From: Azoarcus sp. L1K30
GTDB lineage: Bacteria > Pseudomonadota > Gammaproteobacteria > Burkholderiales > Rhodocyclaceae
Direction: 5' to 3'
DNA length: 64,000 nt
NCBI RefSeq assembly: GCF_018122735.1
Contig: NZ_JAGRRD010000001.1
Location: 1,161,887 to 1,225,886 of the forward strand
The translations under genes were made by a program, and so were the position numbers. This document shows positions 35,657 to 44,362 of the stretch, piece after piece (positions within the stretch are counted from its first letter, which is position 1; each line of letters opens with the position of its first letter). The notes below the pieces were generated by a model. That model was given only the letters and a program-made list of their open reading frames with translations. It did not search any database and was not told the DNA's origin.

Positions 35657-36388
35657 TCATGCGCTCAGGTAATCAAAGCGCCCGGTGAATTGCTTCGGGC
35701 GCGGGAAGGCGAGATCGCCGTGCTTGCTCGTTCTCAACCCAAGTCCGACGAGGGATTCGGCCAGCTTCACGGCCGCGGTCACGCCCTCGACGATCGGCAA
35801 GCCGACCGCGTCTCGGATCTGCTCGGTCAGGTCGGCCATGCCGCCACAACCGAGCACGATCGCGCCGACACCGTCTTCATCACGCGCCCGGCGGCACTCT
35901 TCGATGATGCGCTCGAGCGCACAGGCGCCGTCATCCTCCAGATCGAGCACCGGGACTTCTGCCGCCCGAACGCGCCGGCAGTGGTGGGCAAAACCATAGC
36001 TCTGCAGCAGATGCTCGGCGATGATGCAGGTGCGACCGAGCGTGGTCACGATCGAGAAGCGCGTGCTGATCAGGGTGGCGAGATGAAAAGCCGCTTCGGC
36101 AATGCCGATGACCGGCGCACGGGTCAGCTCGCGGGCGGCGAGCAGGCCGGGGTCGCCAAAACACGCGATGATGTAGGCATCGATGTTCTCCTTCTCGCCG
36201 CGGCGGATCTCCTCGAGTACGCCGACCGCGCTGATCGCCTCGTCGAAGTGGCTTTCGATCGATACCGGACCCGCGAGTGGATTGCAGGCCGAGGTCCGCG
36301 TACCGGCTGCGGCCACCCGCAGGGCTGCTTCACCGATCTTCGCGGTCATGCTCGCCGTGGTGTTAGGGTTGATGAGCCTGATATGCAT
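35657..36388 (-). CDS. Asp/Glu/hydantoin racemase family protein (allantoin racemase-like)
   Basis: 243 aa. Both catalytic cysteines of the family are present: IIACFGDPGL near residue 75 and IVLGCGGMADL near residue 190. The N-terminus MHIRLINPNTTASMT is characteristic of the HyuE/allantoin racemase group. It sits between the GntR regulator and the NCS1 permease. The likely role is to racemise allantoin so that a stereospecific allantoinase can use both enantiomers. Confidence 0.9.
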   Translation of the reverse strand: MHIRLINPNTTASMTAKIGEAALRVAAAGTRTSACNPLAGPVSIESHFDEAISAVGVLEEIRRGEKENIDAYIIACFGDPGLLAARELTRAPVIGIAEAAFHLATLISTRFSIVTTLGRTCIIAEHLLQSYGFAHHCRRVRAAEVPVLDLEDDGACALERIIEECRRARDEDGVGAIVLGCGGMADLTEQIRDAVGLPIVEGVTAAVKLAESLVGLGLRTSKHGDLAFPRPKQFTGRFDYLSA

Positions 36389-36441
36389 CTGCTGCTATTC
36401 TCCTGAATGTTTCATGTCCGCAGGTTGATGGGCGTTGTCGA

Positions 36442-37203
36442 TCAGCGTTGACGGCGCTGGCGCTGCGCCACGTCATCGAGAATTCGGCGCAGGTCGGGCG
36501 CTGCAGGATTTTCTTCGAGCAGCACGACGCTGCGCTCCACTTCCCGCAAGTGGCGCTCCGTCCACTCGCGCGCACCCTCGGCATCGCCCGCCGCAATCAG
36601 ATCGAGCACGTCGTGGTGCTCGGTATGGCGGCAACTGCCCGACATTGGCGAGCCATAGGTGGCAATCACCAGCGACGAGCGCGAAACCAGTCCGGCGAGA
36701 ATGTCGCTGATGGTGTCGTTGCCGGACAGGCGGATCAGCGCAACGTGGAACTCGCCCGACAGAAAGATGGATTCGCGGCGATCGCCGCGCGCTTCGGCCT
36801 CCTGCTCACGCCGCACAATGTCACGCAACTCGTCGAGCTTTGCGGGCGTCGCCCGGGCCACTACCTGCGCAATAGCACCGCACTCCACGATGCGACGCGC
36901 GGCGAAAATATCCCGCGCCTCCTTGACCGTTGGCTGTGCCACGGTGGCGCCGCGGTTCAGACGGATGTCGACCAGACGTTCGTAGGCCAGGCGCTGAAGC
37001 ACCTTGCGGATACTGGTGCGGCTGACGGCAAAGGCCTCGGCCAGCGTATCTTCCGGCAGCTTGGTTCCGGGCTCGAGATGGTTCTCGACGATGGCCGCGT
37101 AAAGGTTGCGGTAGATCGCCTCATCGCGCCCGCTACCGGTCACGGTCTCTTCACCCTGAAGCGCCCCCAGATCAATCGGCGATCGTTTCTTGTTCAAGTC
37201 CAC
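36442..37203 (-). CDS. GntR-family (FCD) regulator of purine catabolism
   Basis: About 253 aa. Winged HTH (DEAIYRNLYAAIVENHLEPG, DTLAEAFAVSRTSIRKVLQR) and an FCD effector domain with metal-binding residues in GEFHVALIRLSGND and HHDVLDLI. Start uncertain: GTG at 37203, TTG at 37197 with better ribosome spacing, or an upstream TTG at 37281. The gene is divergent from allantoicase and has a perfect palindrome in its promoter. It probably controls both arms of the locus with a purine-degradation intermediate as effector. Confidence 0.88.
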   Translation of the reverse strand: MDLNKKRSPIDLGALQGEETVTGSGRDEAIYRNLYAAIVENHLEPGTKLPEDTLAEAFAVSRTSIRKVLQRLAYERLVDIRLNRGATVAQPTVKEARDIFAARRIVECGAIAQVVARATPAKLDELRDIVRREQEAEARGDRRESIFLSGEFHVALIRLSGNDTISDILAGLVSRSSLVIATYGSPMSGSCRHTEHHDVLDLIAAGDAEGAREWTERHLREVERSVVLLEENPAAPDLRRILDDVAQRQRRQR

Positions 37204-37268
37204 ATCTCCATCGCGAACGGTCAAGTCCTCGGAGGACTTCCTTGTCGAACAAAGTGTAGAGTCAGTTT

Positions 37269-37294
37269 GTACACAAAACAATATTTTTGTGTAC
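37269..37294. promoter_or_regulatory. GntR-type operator palindrome
   Basis: Perfect 10-bp inverted repeat GTACACAAAA / TTTTGTGTAC with a 6-base centre, upstream of the GntR gene. It includes TTGTACACAA, close to the FCD-type half-site pattern TTGTATACAA. Confidence 0.7.
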
Positions 37295-37533
37295 TCAATT
37301 TAACATTGAACTTGATTGAACAGACACCGACTGTCCTTGCGCTCCAAACACGCACCACCATGGACGTTTTCCCGCATTAATTCGGTGCGCCTGCACCGCA
37401 AGCAGGCGTTCATTGATGATCTTTGCGCCGCACTCGACCCGCCCGTGCCATTGGCGCAAAATACCTTTGCGCACGCATCGGCCTACTGTCCCGCCTGTGT
37501 CTCAATGAACTCCAGGCCTTCAGCAAAACTTTT

Positions 37534-37543
37534 TCGTATACAA
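37534..37543. promoter_or_regulatory. Second GntR-like half-operator in the gntR-alc gap
   Basis: TCGTATACAA on the plus strand, eight of ten matches to TTGTACACAA in the 37269 palindrome. The 525-base gap (37204-37728) is locally AT-rich here and otherwise shows no gene. This site could serve the allantoicase promoter. Confidence 0.4.
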
Positions 37544-37728
37544 TTTTATTTACGCATAAATACAATACAGCCGTTACGCACTTGCACCGCAGTCGGTCCG
37601 AAACGGCTCACGCAGGGCACACATGGCGTACCGGCCCGCCATGTGCGGATGGCGGCATCAGCAGGTGCAGCACTCCCCACGATCAAGCACAGGGCGTCCA
37701 CGGACCCCAAACAGAGGAGATTTCATCG

Positions 37729-38775
37729 ATGGCCAGTCACACCCCCGGCGCCCCCGTCTTCGCTCAACCTGCCGATCTGCCCGAGTGGGCGCTTCGCTCG
37801 GTCGATCTCGCCAGCACTCGACTGGGGGCGAAGGCGCTGTTCGCTTCCGACGATTTCTTTGCCGAAGTCGCCCGCATGCTCAACCCCGAGCCGGCGCAGT
37901 TCGTGCCCGGCAAGTTCGACACCAACGGCAAGTGGATGGATGGCTGGGAGTCGCGTCGCAAGCGCGTGGCAGGCCACGACTGGGCGCTGCTCAGGCTCGG
38001 CGTGAAGGGCGTGATCCGCGGTTTCGACGTCGATACCAGCCACTTCACCGGCAACTACCCGCCGGCGGTCTCGATCGAGGCCTGCGTATCCGGTTCCGAC
38101 GATGTCGAGGTGCTCAAGGCGGCGAGCTGGACCGAAATCCTGCCGGCAACGCCGCTCGGGCCGAACGCCCACCACCTGCTCGAATGCGCGAGCGACGCGG
38201 CGTGGACGCACCTGCGGGTCAACATCTTCCCCGACGGCGGCATTGCCCGCCTGCGGGTGTATGGCCGCCCGGTGGGAGGGCTGGAGAATGCTGCGCCTGA
38301 CACGCTGGTCGATCTGGTGGCGATGGAAAACGGCGGACGTGCGGTGTCGTGGAACGACGCGAGCTTCGGCTCATCGGCCGCTGCACTGATGCTGCCCGGC
38401 TCCGGCAAGAATATGGGCGATGGCTGGGAGACCCGCCGCCGCCGCGAGCCCGGCAACGACTGGTGCGTGCTCGAACTGGGCGCGCCCGGCACGATCGAGA
38501 AGATCGAGGTCGACACTGCCTTCTTCAAGGGCAACTTCCCCGACCGCTGCTCGGTACAGGCAGCATTCGTGACCGGTGGCACCGACCGTTCGATCACCAC
38601 CGAGAGCATGTTCTGGCACACCCTGCTACCCGAGCAGAAGCTGTCGGCGGATGCGCTCCACAGCTATGTCGACGAGCTGGTGAAGCTCGGCCCGGTGAGC
38701 CATGTGCGCTTCAACATCTTCCCCGACGGTGGCGTGTCGCGCCTGCGTCTGTGGGGCAAGGTCACAGCGAAGTAG
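37729..38775 (+). CDS. alc: Allantoicase
   Basis: 348-aa enzyme hydrolysing allantoate to ureidoglycolate and urea. It shows the internal duplication of allantoicases: two jelly-roll halves, each with W-E-[ST]-R-R-[KR]-R (GWESRRKRV near 67 and [14 protein letters not shown] near 238), a VDT.F.GN.P motif ([27 protein letters not shown]) and a terminal NIFPDGG. GAGGAG lies upstream of the ATG. allA follows after 14 bases. Confidence 0.97.
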   Translation: MASHTPGAPVFAQPADLPEWALRSVDLASTRLGAKALFASDDFFAEVARMLNPEPAQFVPGKFDTNGKWMDGWESRRKRVAGHDWALLRLGVKGVIRGFDVDTSHFTGNYPPAVSIEACVSGSDDVEVLKAASWTEILPATPLGPNAHHLLECASDAAWTHLRVNIFPDGGIARLRVYGRPVGGLENAAPDTLVDLVAMENGGRAVSWNDASFGSSAAALMLPGSGKNMGDGWETRRRREPGNDWCVLELGAPGTIEKIEVDTAFFKGNFPDRCSVQAAFVTGGTDRSITTESMFWHTLLPEQKLSADALHSYVDELVKLGPVSHVRFNIFPDGGVSRLRLWGKVTAK

Positions 38776-38789
38776 GCGTGGACTGCATC

Positions 38790-39314
38790 ATGCCCCGCTC
38801 CCTTTCCGTGCTGCCCTTGCAGGTCGAGCCCCTCAGCCGCGAGGCCTTCGCGCCTTTCGGCGAGGTCATCGAAGCCAGCGACGCCGTGACGCGCTTCACC
38901 ATCAACGCCGGCAACACCGAGCGTTATCACGATCTGGCGAACATCGAACCCGGTGCCGACGGCCGCGCGATCGTGTCCATCTTCCGCGGCCAGCCGCGCG
39001 CGCTGCCTTTTCGGGTCGAGATGATGGAGCGCCATCCGCTGGCGAGCCAGGCCTTCATCCCGATGTCGGGCAAGCCCTACCTGGTGGTGGTGGCACCCGC
39101 GGGCGAGGTGCCGACGGCCGCGCAGCTGCGGGTATTCTTGGCGCGTGGCGATCAGGGGGTGAACTACGCTACTGGCGTCTGGCACCACCCACTGCTCGCC
39201 CTTGGCGACGTGTGCGACTTCCTGGTGATCGACCGCGCCGGGCCGGGGCACAACTGCGACGAGATCCGACTCGACTGCGCCGGACTCATCGACAGCGCGG
39301 ACGCTTCAATCTAG
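38790..39314 (+). CDS. allA: Ureidoglycolate lyase AllA
   Basis: 174-aa cupin-like enzyme splitting ureidoglycolate into glyoxylate and urea. Typical stretches: [48 protein letters not shown]. Start at the ATG 38790; a GTG at 38778 would add four residues. With alc it yields glyoxylate, which the downstream malate synthase can use. Confidence 0.95.
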   Translation: MPRSLSVLPLQVEPLSREAFAPFGEVIEASDAVTRFTINAGNTERYHDLANIEPGADGRAIVSIFRGQPRALPFRVEMMERHPLASQAFIPMSGKPYLVVVAPAGEVPTAAQLRVFLARGDQGVNYATGVWHHPLLALGDVCDFLVIDRAGPGHNCDEIRLDCAGLIDSADASI

Positions 39315-39321
39315 ACGGCAT

Positions 39322-39355
39322 CGCCACGCGTCCAGCGCACTCCGGGCGCGTGGCG
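39322..39355. terminator. Hairpin between convergent allA and the EamA transporter
   Basis: 9-bp perfect stem CGCCACGCG / CGCGTGGCG with a 16-base loop, between converging genes. No T-run. Confidence 0.5.
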
Positions 39356-39375
39356 GGCCTGCCCTCACCCGGACC

Positions 39376-40269
39376 TCAAGCCTTTCGCCGGGCTTGCAGC
39401 AAGGGCCACAGGCTGGTCAGCGCCAGTGCCATCACGATCAGCGCCATGCCGGAGAATTCTCCCGTGCTCGGCCGCTCACCCAGCTCGATCCAGCCCGCGA
39501 GTGCGCCGATCAGCGGGATGCCGAGCGCCGACAGTCCGGCCACGCCGGCAGGCAGATTTTGCAGCACGTAGAGCCACAGCAGCCATGCGAGACCTGTGGC
39601 GAACACCGCATTGAAAAACAGGGCGCCAAAGAAGTACGGTGTCGGATCGATCGGCCGCGACGGCACCAGCACGGCCACCACACACAGCGCAAGGGCGCCG
39701 AACAGCATCTGCCAGGCGGTCATCGACAGCAGGTCGAAGTCATGGTCGCGCCGCATGCGCTTGGCCACCACCGTCGACAGCGCCCAGGTCAGACCACCGC
39801 CGACACCCAGCACATTGCCCATCACGCTGCCTGTCATCGACCAGGGGTCAAGAATGAGCGCCAGCCCGAACGCCGCCACCGCGGTCGCAATCCACTGCAC
39901 GCCACGTACGCGCTCACCAAGCAGCCACCACGCCAGCGGCATCAGCCAGAACGGCATGGTGTAGACCAGTATGGCTGTCTTGCCCGCACCGCCACTGACC
40001 AGCGCCCACTGAATCAATGCAGTAAACGTCGCCGTCTGCAACAGTCCGAGCAGCAGCAACTGGCGCGGCGCCACCGGACGCAGTGGCCGGCGTGAGATCA
40101 GCACCACGATGAACAGCGCTACCGCGGCAAGCAGTGTACGGATGGCGGAAAAATCGAAGGGATCGACGTAGCGGATCACCTGCTTCATCACCACCCAGTT
40201 GTAGCCCCAGATCAGCGACATCAACAGCAGCGCCATGGCTGCCAGTCTGGCAGGACGAACCGAAAGCAT
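39376..40269 (-). CDS. EamA/DMT-family transporter
   Basis: 297-aa inner-membrane protein with ten helices arranged as two EamA repeats (LLLMSLIWGYNWVVMKQVIR; GVGGGLTWALSTVVAKRMRR). The ATG at 40269 gives a normal N-terminus; a longer frame lacks a signal. Probably an exporter of metabolites; no specific substrate is implied. The following 360 bases (40270-40629) hold no gene that I can support. Confidence 0.88.
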   Translation of the reverse strand: MLSVRPARLAAMALLLMSLIWGYNWVVMKQVIRYVDPFDFSAIRTLLAAVALFIVVLISRRPLRPVAPRQLLLLGLLQTATFTALIQWALVSGGAGKTAILVYTMPFWLMPLAWWLLGERVRGVQWIATAVAAFGLALILDPWSMTGSVMGNVLGVGGGLTWALSTVVAKRMRRDHDFDLLSMTAWQMLFGALALCVVAVLVPSRPIDPTPYFFGALFFNAVFATGLAWLLWLYVLQNLPAGVAGLSALGIPLIGALAGWIELGERPSTGEFSGMALIVMALALTSLWPLLQARRKA

Positions 40270-40629
40270 TACATTACTCGCAAGAGCGGCGGACGCCCGC
40301 ACATCAAACACAACCCGGGTCCGCTGAAAAAGGAAAGCCGGCACACGGCCGGCGCAGGAGATATCGTGTCTAGCATATCGAAAACGAGGCCCCAACGCCC
40401 ATGACACTTTGACCGCGGAGCGCCGAGCCAGATGACGCAGTGCGCTCCTTCGCCGATGAGGCCCAGCTTGCCCACAATGCAGTGACCTGACACCGTATCA
40501 ACGCCTATGCTGCATACCGTGCCTTGCGATCATGCGCTGGGGAGTGTGCGGGCGCATGTCCGAACCGCCTGCCGACAGACTGGGATTGCGCGCGCAAGCC
40601 CACACGCACTTGAATGAGAAATCTGGACC

Positions 40630-41409
40630 ATGCCCAAGTTCACCGCCAATATCACCCTGCTGTTCAATGAGCACGACTTTCTGGACCGCTTCCAGGCTGC
40701 CGCCGATGCGGGATTCGAGGGCGTCGAATTTCAGTTTCCGTATGCCTTCGACAAGGACGCGGTCGCTGAGCGACTTGATAGCAGCGGCCTTCCACTGGTG
40801 CTGCACAACCTGCCCGCCGGAGACTGGGCTGCGGGCGAACGCGGCATTGCCTGCCATCCGGGGCGCACAGGCGAGTTCCAGGACGGCGTCGGGCTGGCCA
40901 TCGACTATGCGCGCGCGCTCGGCTGCAAGCAGTTGAACTGCCTTGCCGGCATGGCGCCGGCCGGGGTTGCCGAAGACACCCTGCGCGCCACATTCGTACA
41001 CAACCTGCGGTTCGCGGCGGCTCAACTCGAGCGGGCCGGCCTCCGACTGCTGATCGAACCGATCAACACCTTCGACATCCCGGGCTTTTACCTGAACCGC
41101 ACCCGACAGGCACTCGACATCATCGACGAGGTCGGCGCCGACAATCTCTATCTGCAGTACGACATCTACCATGCCCAGCGAATGGAGGGCGAACTCGCCA
41201 ATACCATCGCCCACGCCCTGCCCCGCATTGCCCACATGCAGCTGGCCGATACGCCCGGACGCCACGAACCGGGCAGCGGCGAGATCAATTTCCGCTGGCT
41301 GCTGCGGCACATCGATCAGCTCGGCTACGCGGGCTGGATCGGCTGCGAATACCTTCCCGCTGCAGGCACGGTGGCGGGCCTGGGCTGGATTCCGCGGCTT
41401 GCTGGCTGA
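40630..41409 (+). CDS. hyi: Hydroxypyruvate isomerase
   Basis: 259-aa TIM-barrel isomerase interconverting hydroxypyruvate and tartronate semialdehyde, in glyoxylate assimilation. Family signatures: MPKFTANITLLFNEHDFLDR, GVEFQFPYAFD, LIEPINTFDIPGFYL (catalytic Glu), YDIYHAQRMEG, and CEYLPAAGTVAGLGW. Upstream of DUF3830 and GlcG-like genes on the same strand. No glyoxylate carboligase (gcl) or glxR is next to it here. Confidence 0.94.
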   Translation: MPKFTANITLLFNEHDFLDRFQAAADAGFEGVEFQFPYAFDKDAVAERLDSSGLPLVLHNLPAGDWAAGERGIACHPGRTGEFQDGVGLAIDYARALGCKQLNCLAGMAPAGVAEDTLRATFVHNLRFAAAQLERAGLRLLIEPINTFDIPGFYLNRTRQALDIIDEVGADNLYLQYDIYHAQRMEGELANTIAHALPRIAHMQLADTPGRHEPGSGEINFRWLLRHIDQLGYAGWIGCEYLPAAGTVAGLGWIPRLAG

Positions 41410-41551
41410 TATCGTCCCGCCCGGCGGCTACACTGCCGACATGTCGACTGCCATGATGAGAACGCTCGACAAGCGGTTGAAGAAAATGCGGCATTTCCCC
41501 AGAACAAGCATCCCCGTGCGCCGGCAAACGGCACGATAAAGGAGACCTCCC

Positions 41552-41974
41552 ATGCATCACCTTGCGCTCGATGTCGGCTCGTTCCACTTCATCGCCCGTC
41601 TGGAAAAAGCGGCCGCACCACATACCTGTGCGGCCTTCCTGCAGATGCTCCCCTACACCAATCACGTCATCCACTCGCGCTGGAGCGGTGAGGCGGTCTG
41701 GGTGCCGATGGGTGATTTCGATACCGGACTGGGATTCGAAAACCACACCAACCACCCGTCACGCGGCGATGTCCTGCTCTACCCCGGCGGATTCTCCGAA
41801 ACCGAAATCCTCTTCGCCTATGGCAGCAGTCAGTTTGCGAGCAAGATGGGGCAACTGGCGGGCAACCATTTCCTCACCGTGGTAGAGGGCACCGAGCAGT
41901 TGATGGAAATGGGCCGCAGCATTCTATGGAAAGGTGCGCAGACGATCACGTTCTCCGACCTCGGCGAACGCTGA
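41552..41974 (+). CDS. DUF3830 family protein
   Basis: 140-aa cyclophilin-like fold protein matching DUF3830: ARLEKAAAPHTCAAFLQMLP, HSRWSGEAVWVPM and HPSRGDVLLYPGG. GGAG precedes the ATG. Members commonly neighbour purine or pyrimidine catabolic genes, as here, but the activity is not established. It lies 46 bases before the GlcG-like gene. Confidence 0.88.
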   Translation: MHHLALDVGSFHFIARLEKAAAPHTCAAFLQMLPYTNHVIHSRWSGEAVWVPMGDFDTGLGFENHTNHPSRGDVLLYPGGFSETEILFAYGSSQFASKMGQLAGNHFLTVVEGTEQLMEMGRSILWKGAQTITFSDLGER

Positions 41975-42020
41975 GGCCCATGACGGCCCCCGCGACACGG
42001 TTGCAACTCAGGAGACCCCG

Positions 42021-42434
42021 ATGAAAACGACACATATGTTGACCCTGGATGACGTCAGGCGCATCGCCGCGGCGGCCGAAGCTGAGGCCGTCGCCAACGG
42101 CTGGGCGGTGACCATCGCCATCTGCGATGCAGGCGGACATCCGATGTGGCTGCAGCGCATGGACGGTGCGCCGCTGATGAGCACGACGATCGCGCCGGAG
42201 AAGGCGCAGACCTGCGTACTCACCGGCAAGCCGAGCAAGGTGTACGAGGACATGGTAAACAACGGGCGCTATGCGGCGCTGAGACTGCCGGTCGTGCCGC
42301 TCGAAGGCGGCGAACCGATCATCATCGATGGTCTGGTGATAGGCGCGGTCGGCGTTTCGGGCGTGAAGGCCGGCGAGGATGCGATGGTCGCACGCGCAGG
42401 TGTCGCCGCACTCGGCCTGGACGCCGCAAGCTGA
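42021..42434 (+). CDS. Cytosolic GlcG/HbpS-family protein
   Basis: 137 aa without signal peptide. GlcG signatures: LTLDDVRRIAAAAEAEAVAN, VTIAICDAGGHPMWLQRMDG, IIIDGLVIGAVGVSGVKAGED. AGGAG lies six bases before the ATG. GlcG proteins accompany glycolate/glyoxylate genes; its position after hyi fits this. Distinct from the exported homologue at 24657, with different context and location. Confidence 0.9.
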   Translation: MKTTHMLTLDDVRRIAAAAEAEAVANGWAVTIAICDAGGHPMWLQRMDGAPLMSTTIAPEKAQTCVLTGKPSKVYEDMVNNGRYAALRLPVVPLEGGEPIIIDGLVIGAVGVSGVKAGEDAMVARAGVAALGLDAAS

Positions 42435-42447
42435 GTCCGCGCCGCCC

Positions 42448-43362
42448 TCAGCGGCCGTCGGGGGCCGCCTCCAGCCAGTAATCGGCGCGACCGTAACACG
42501 ACTTCAGATAGTCGATGAATGCCCGCACCCGCAGGGCCAGGTTTCGCCGGTGCGGAAACACCGCATGCACACCGTTGGCCGGCGCCGCAAAGTCGTCCAG
42601 CACCGACACCAGGCGGCCCGCACGCAGGTCGGCCGCCACCTCCCACAACGAGCGCCAGGCGAGACCCTCGCCGGCCACCGCCCACTCGTGAAGCACCGCA
42701 CCATCATTGCACTCGAGACGGCCATCGACTTTCACCATTACCGCATTACCGCCATCGTTGGCGAACTGCCATCCACGCTGTTGCCCGAGCGCCAGGCAGA
42801 CATGATCGTGCAGGTCTGCCGGTGAAGCCGGCACGCCGTGCCGCGCCAGATAATCCGGACTGGCCACCACCACCCGCCGGTTCTCGGCGAGGCGCACCGA
42901 TACCAGACTCGAATCGGCGAGGTCGCCCACCCGGATCGCGCAGTCGATTCCCTCATTGACGAGATCGACCAGCCGGTCGGTGAGGTCCAGCGTGCAGGTC
43001 ACATCGGGATTGGCGCGCAGGAAGTCGCGCACCAGTGGCGCCACATGGCGGCGCCCGAAGCCGGCCGGCGCGGAGACGCGCAAATGCCCGCTCGGCTTCA
43101 CTCCGCCCAGCGTCACCGAGGCTTCGGCGTTGGAAAGGTCGTTGAGAATGCGCTGGCAGTCCTCGAGAAAGGCACTGCCTTCGAAGGTGAGCGTGATGCT
43201 GCGCGTGGTCCGCACCATCAACTTGACCCCGAGCCGATGCTCGAGCGCATCGAGCCGTCGCCCGATCACGGCCGGCGTCACCCCTTCTGCGCGCGCGGCT
43301 GCCGACAAACTGCCGCGAGTCGAGACGCTGACGAAGCTCTCGATTTGCTTGAGCTGATCCAT
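42448..43362 (-). CDS. LysR-family regulator
   Basis: 304-aa LTTR of the CrgA-like group: MDQLKQIESFVSVSTRGSLS, AVIGRRLDALEHRLGVKLMV, then the effector domain. It converges with the GlcG-like gene and is divergent from the TSUP permease, whose promoter it may control. A short perfect palindrome sits directly upstream of its start in place of a ribosome site. Confidence 0.92.
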   Translation of the reverse strand: MDQLKQIESFVSVSTRGSLSAAARAEGVTPAVIGRRLDALEHRLGVKLMVRTTRSITLTFEGSAFLEDCQRILNDLSNAEASVTLGGVKPSGHLRVSAPAGFGRRHVAPLVRDFLRANPDVTCTLDLTDRLVDLVNEGIDCAIRVGDLADSSLVSVRLAENRRVVVASPDYLARHGVPASPADLHDHVCLALGQQRGWQFANDGGNAVMVKVDGRLECNDGAVLHEWAVAGEGLAWRSLWEVAADLRAGRLVSVLDDFAAPANGVHAVFPHRRNLALRVRAFIDYLKSCYGRADYWLEAAPDGR

Positions 43363-43368
43363 TTTGTA

Positions 43369-43381
43369 CTTTTAGTAAAAG
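43369..43381. promoter_or_regulatory. Palindrome at the LysR start
   Basis: CTTTTA-G-TAAAAG, a perfect 13-bp dyad seven bases before the LysR ATG at 43362, in an AT-rich patch. Possible autoregulatory site; no other function visible. Confidence 0.35.
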
Positions 43382-43549
43382 ATAAAGTGATCATACCGCT
43401 TATTCTGTTTTATATAAGACTCCCATAGACTGCAGTGCATTCGGGGAGGAGACAAACCCCATCAACGACGCGGCGCTCCGGGGGCCTCCCCTTCCCCGGA
43501 GTAGCCAGCGCACCACCCCTTTCCCCATATCGCGACATCCCGGCCCCCA

Positions 43550-44323
43550 ATGGAACTCATCGACATCGCCATCATTGCCATTGCCGCACTGGCCGCGGGT
43601 GCGGTGAATTCGGTCGCCGGCGGCGGCACCTTCTTCTCGTTTCCCGCGCTGCTCGCCATCGGCGTACCGCCGGTCGTTGCCAATGCGAGCAATTCGGTGT
43701 CGCTGTGGCCAGCCAGCCTGGCCGGTGCGTGGGCATTCCGTCGCGAACTGGCGCGCTTTTCGCACAGCCTGCCGATGCTGACCGCCGTGGCCTTTGCCGG
43801 CGGCATCGGCGGCGGCCTGTTGCTGCTGGCCACTTCCAATGCAGCGTTCTCGCGACTGATTCCGTGGCTGCTGCTGACGGCGACCCTGCTGTTCGCGTTC
43901 AGCCGCCAGATATCGGCGCAGATCCGCAGGTTCCGCCCCACCTCGGGAACGGAAAATCGCCACCATATCGGCGCGGGCGGATTCGCCTTTCAACTGGTGG
44001 TCTCGATCTACGGCGGCTTTTTCGGTGCCGGCATGGGCATCCTGATGATCGCCGCACTGGCCATCCAGGGCTTTGACGATATGCATGAGATCAATGCCCT
44101 GAAGAACTGGCTTTCCGCCGTCATCTACAGCGTGGCTGTTGCCACCTTCACCATTGCCGGCGCGGTGTCGTGGCCGCATACGGTGGTGATGCTCATCACC
44201 GGTACGCTCGGCGGCTACTGGGGCGCCCGCGCGGCACGACGCCTGCCCGCGCCGCTGATCAGAGGCTTTGTCATCGCCATCGGCGCCGTGCTGACCGTCC
44301 ACTATTTCCTTAGACCCGCCTGA
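43550..44323 (+). CDS. TSUP family (TauE/SafE) permease
   Basis: 257-aa membrane protein with about eight helices and the paired TSUP motifs (AAGAVNSVAGGGTFFSFPAL; GFFGAGMGILMIAALA). These carry sulfite, sulfoacetate or other small organic anions. It lies 39 bases before malate synthase, so an organic C2/C3 anion feeding that pathway is possible, but this is inference. Confidence 0.9.
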   Translation: MELIDIAIIAIAALAAGAVNSVAGGGTFFSFPALLAIGVPPVVANASNSVSLWPASLAGAWAFRRELARFSHSLPMLTAVAFAGGIGGGLLLLATSNAAFSRLIPWLLLTATLLFAFSRQISAQIRRFRPTSGTENRHHIGAGGFAFQLVVSIYGGFFGAGMGILMIAALAIQGFDDMHEINALKNWLSAVIYSVAVATFTIAGAVSWPHTVVMLITGTLGGYWGARAARRLPAPLIRGFVIAIGAVLTVHYFLRPA

Positions 44324-44362
44324 CTTCATCAAGCCTTCTTTCACCTTTACGGAGCAATCCAG

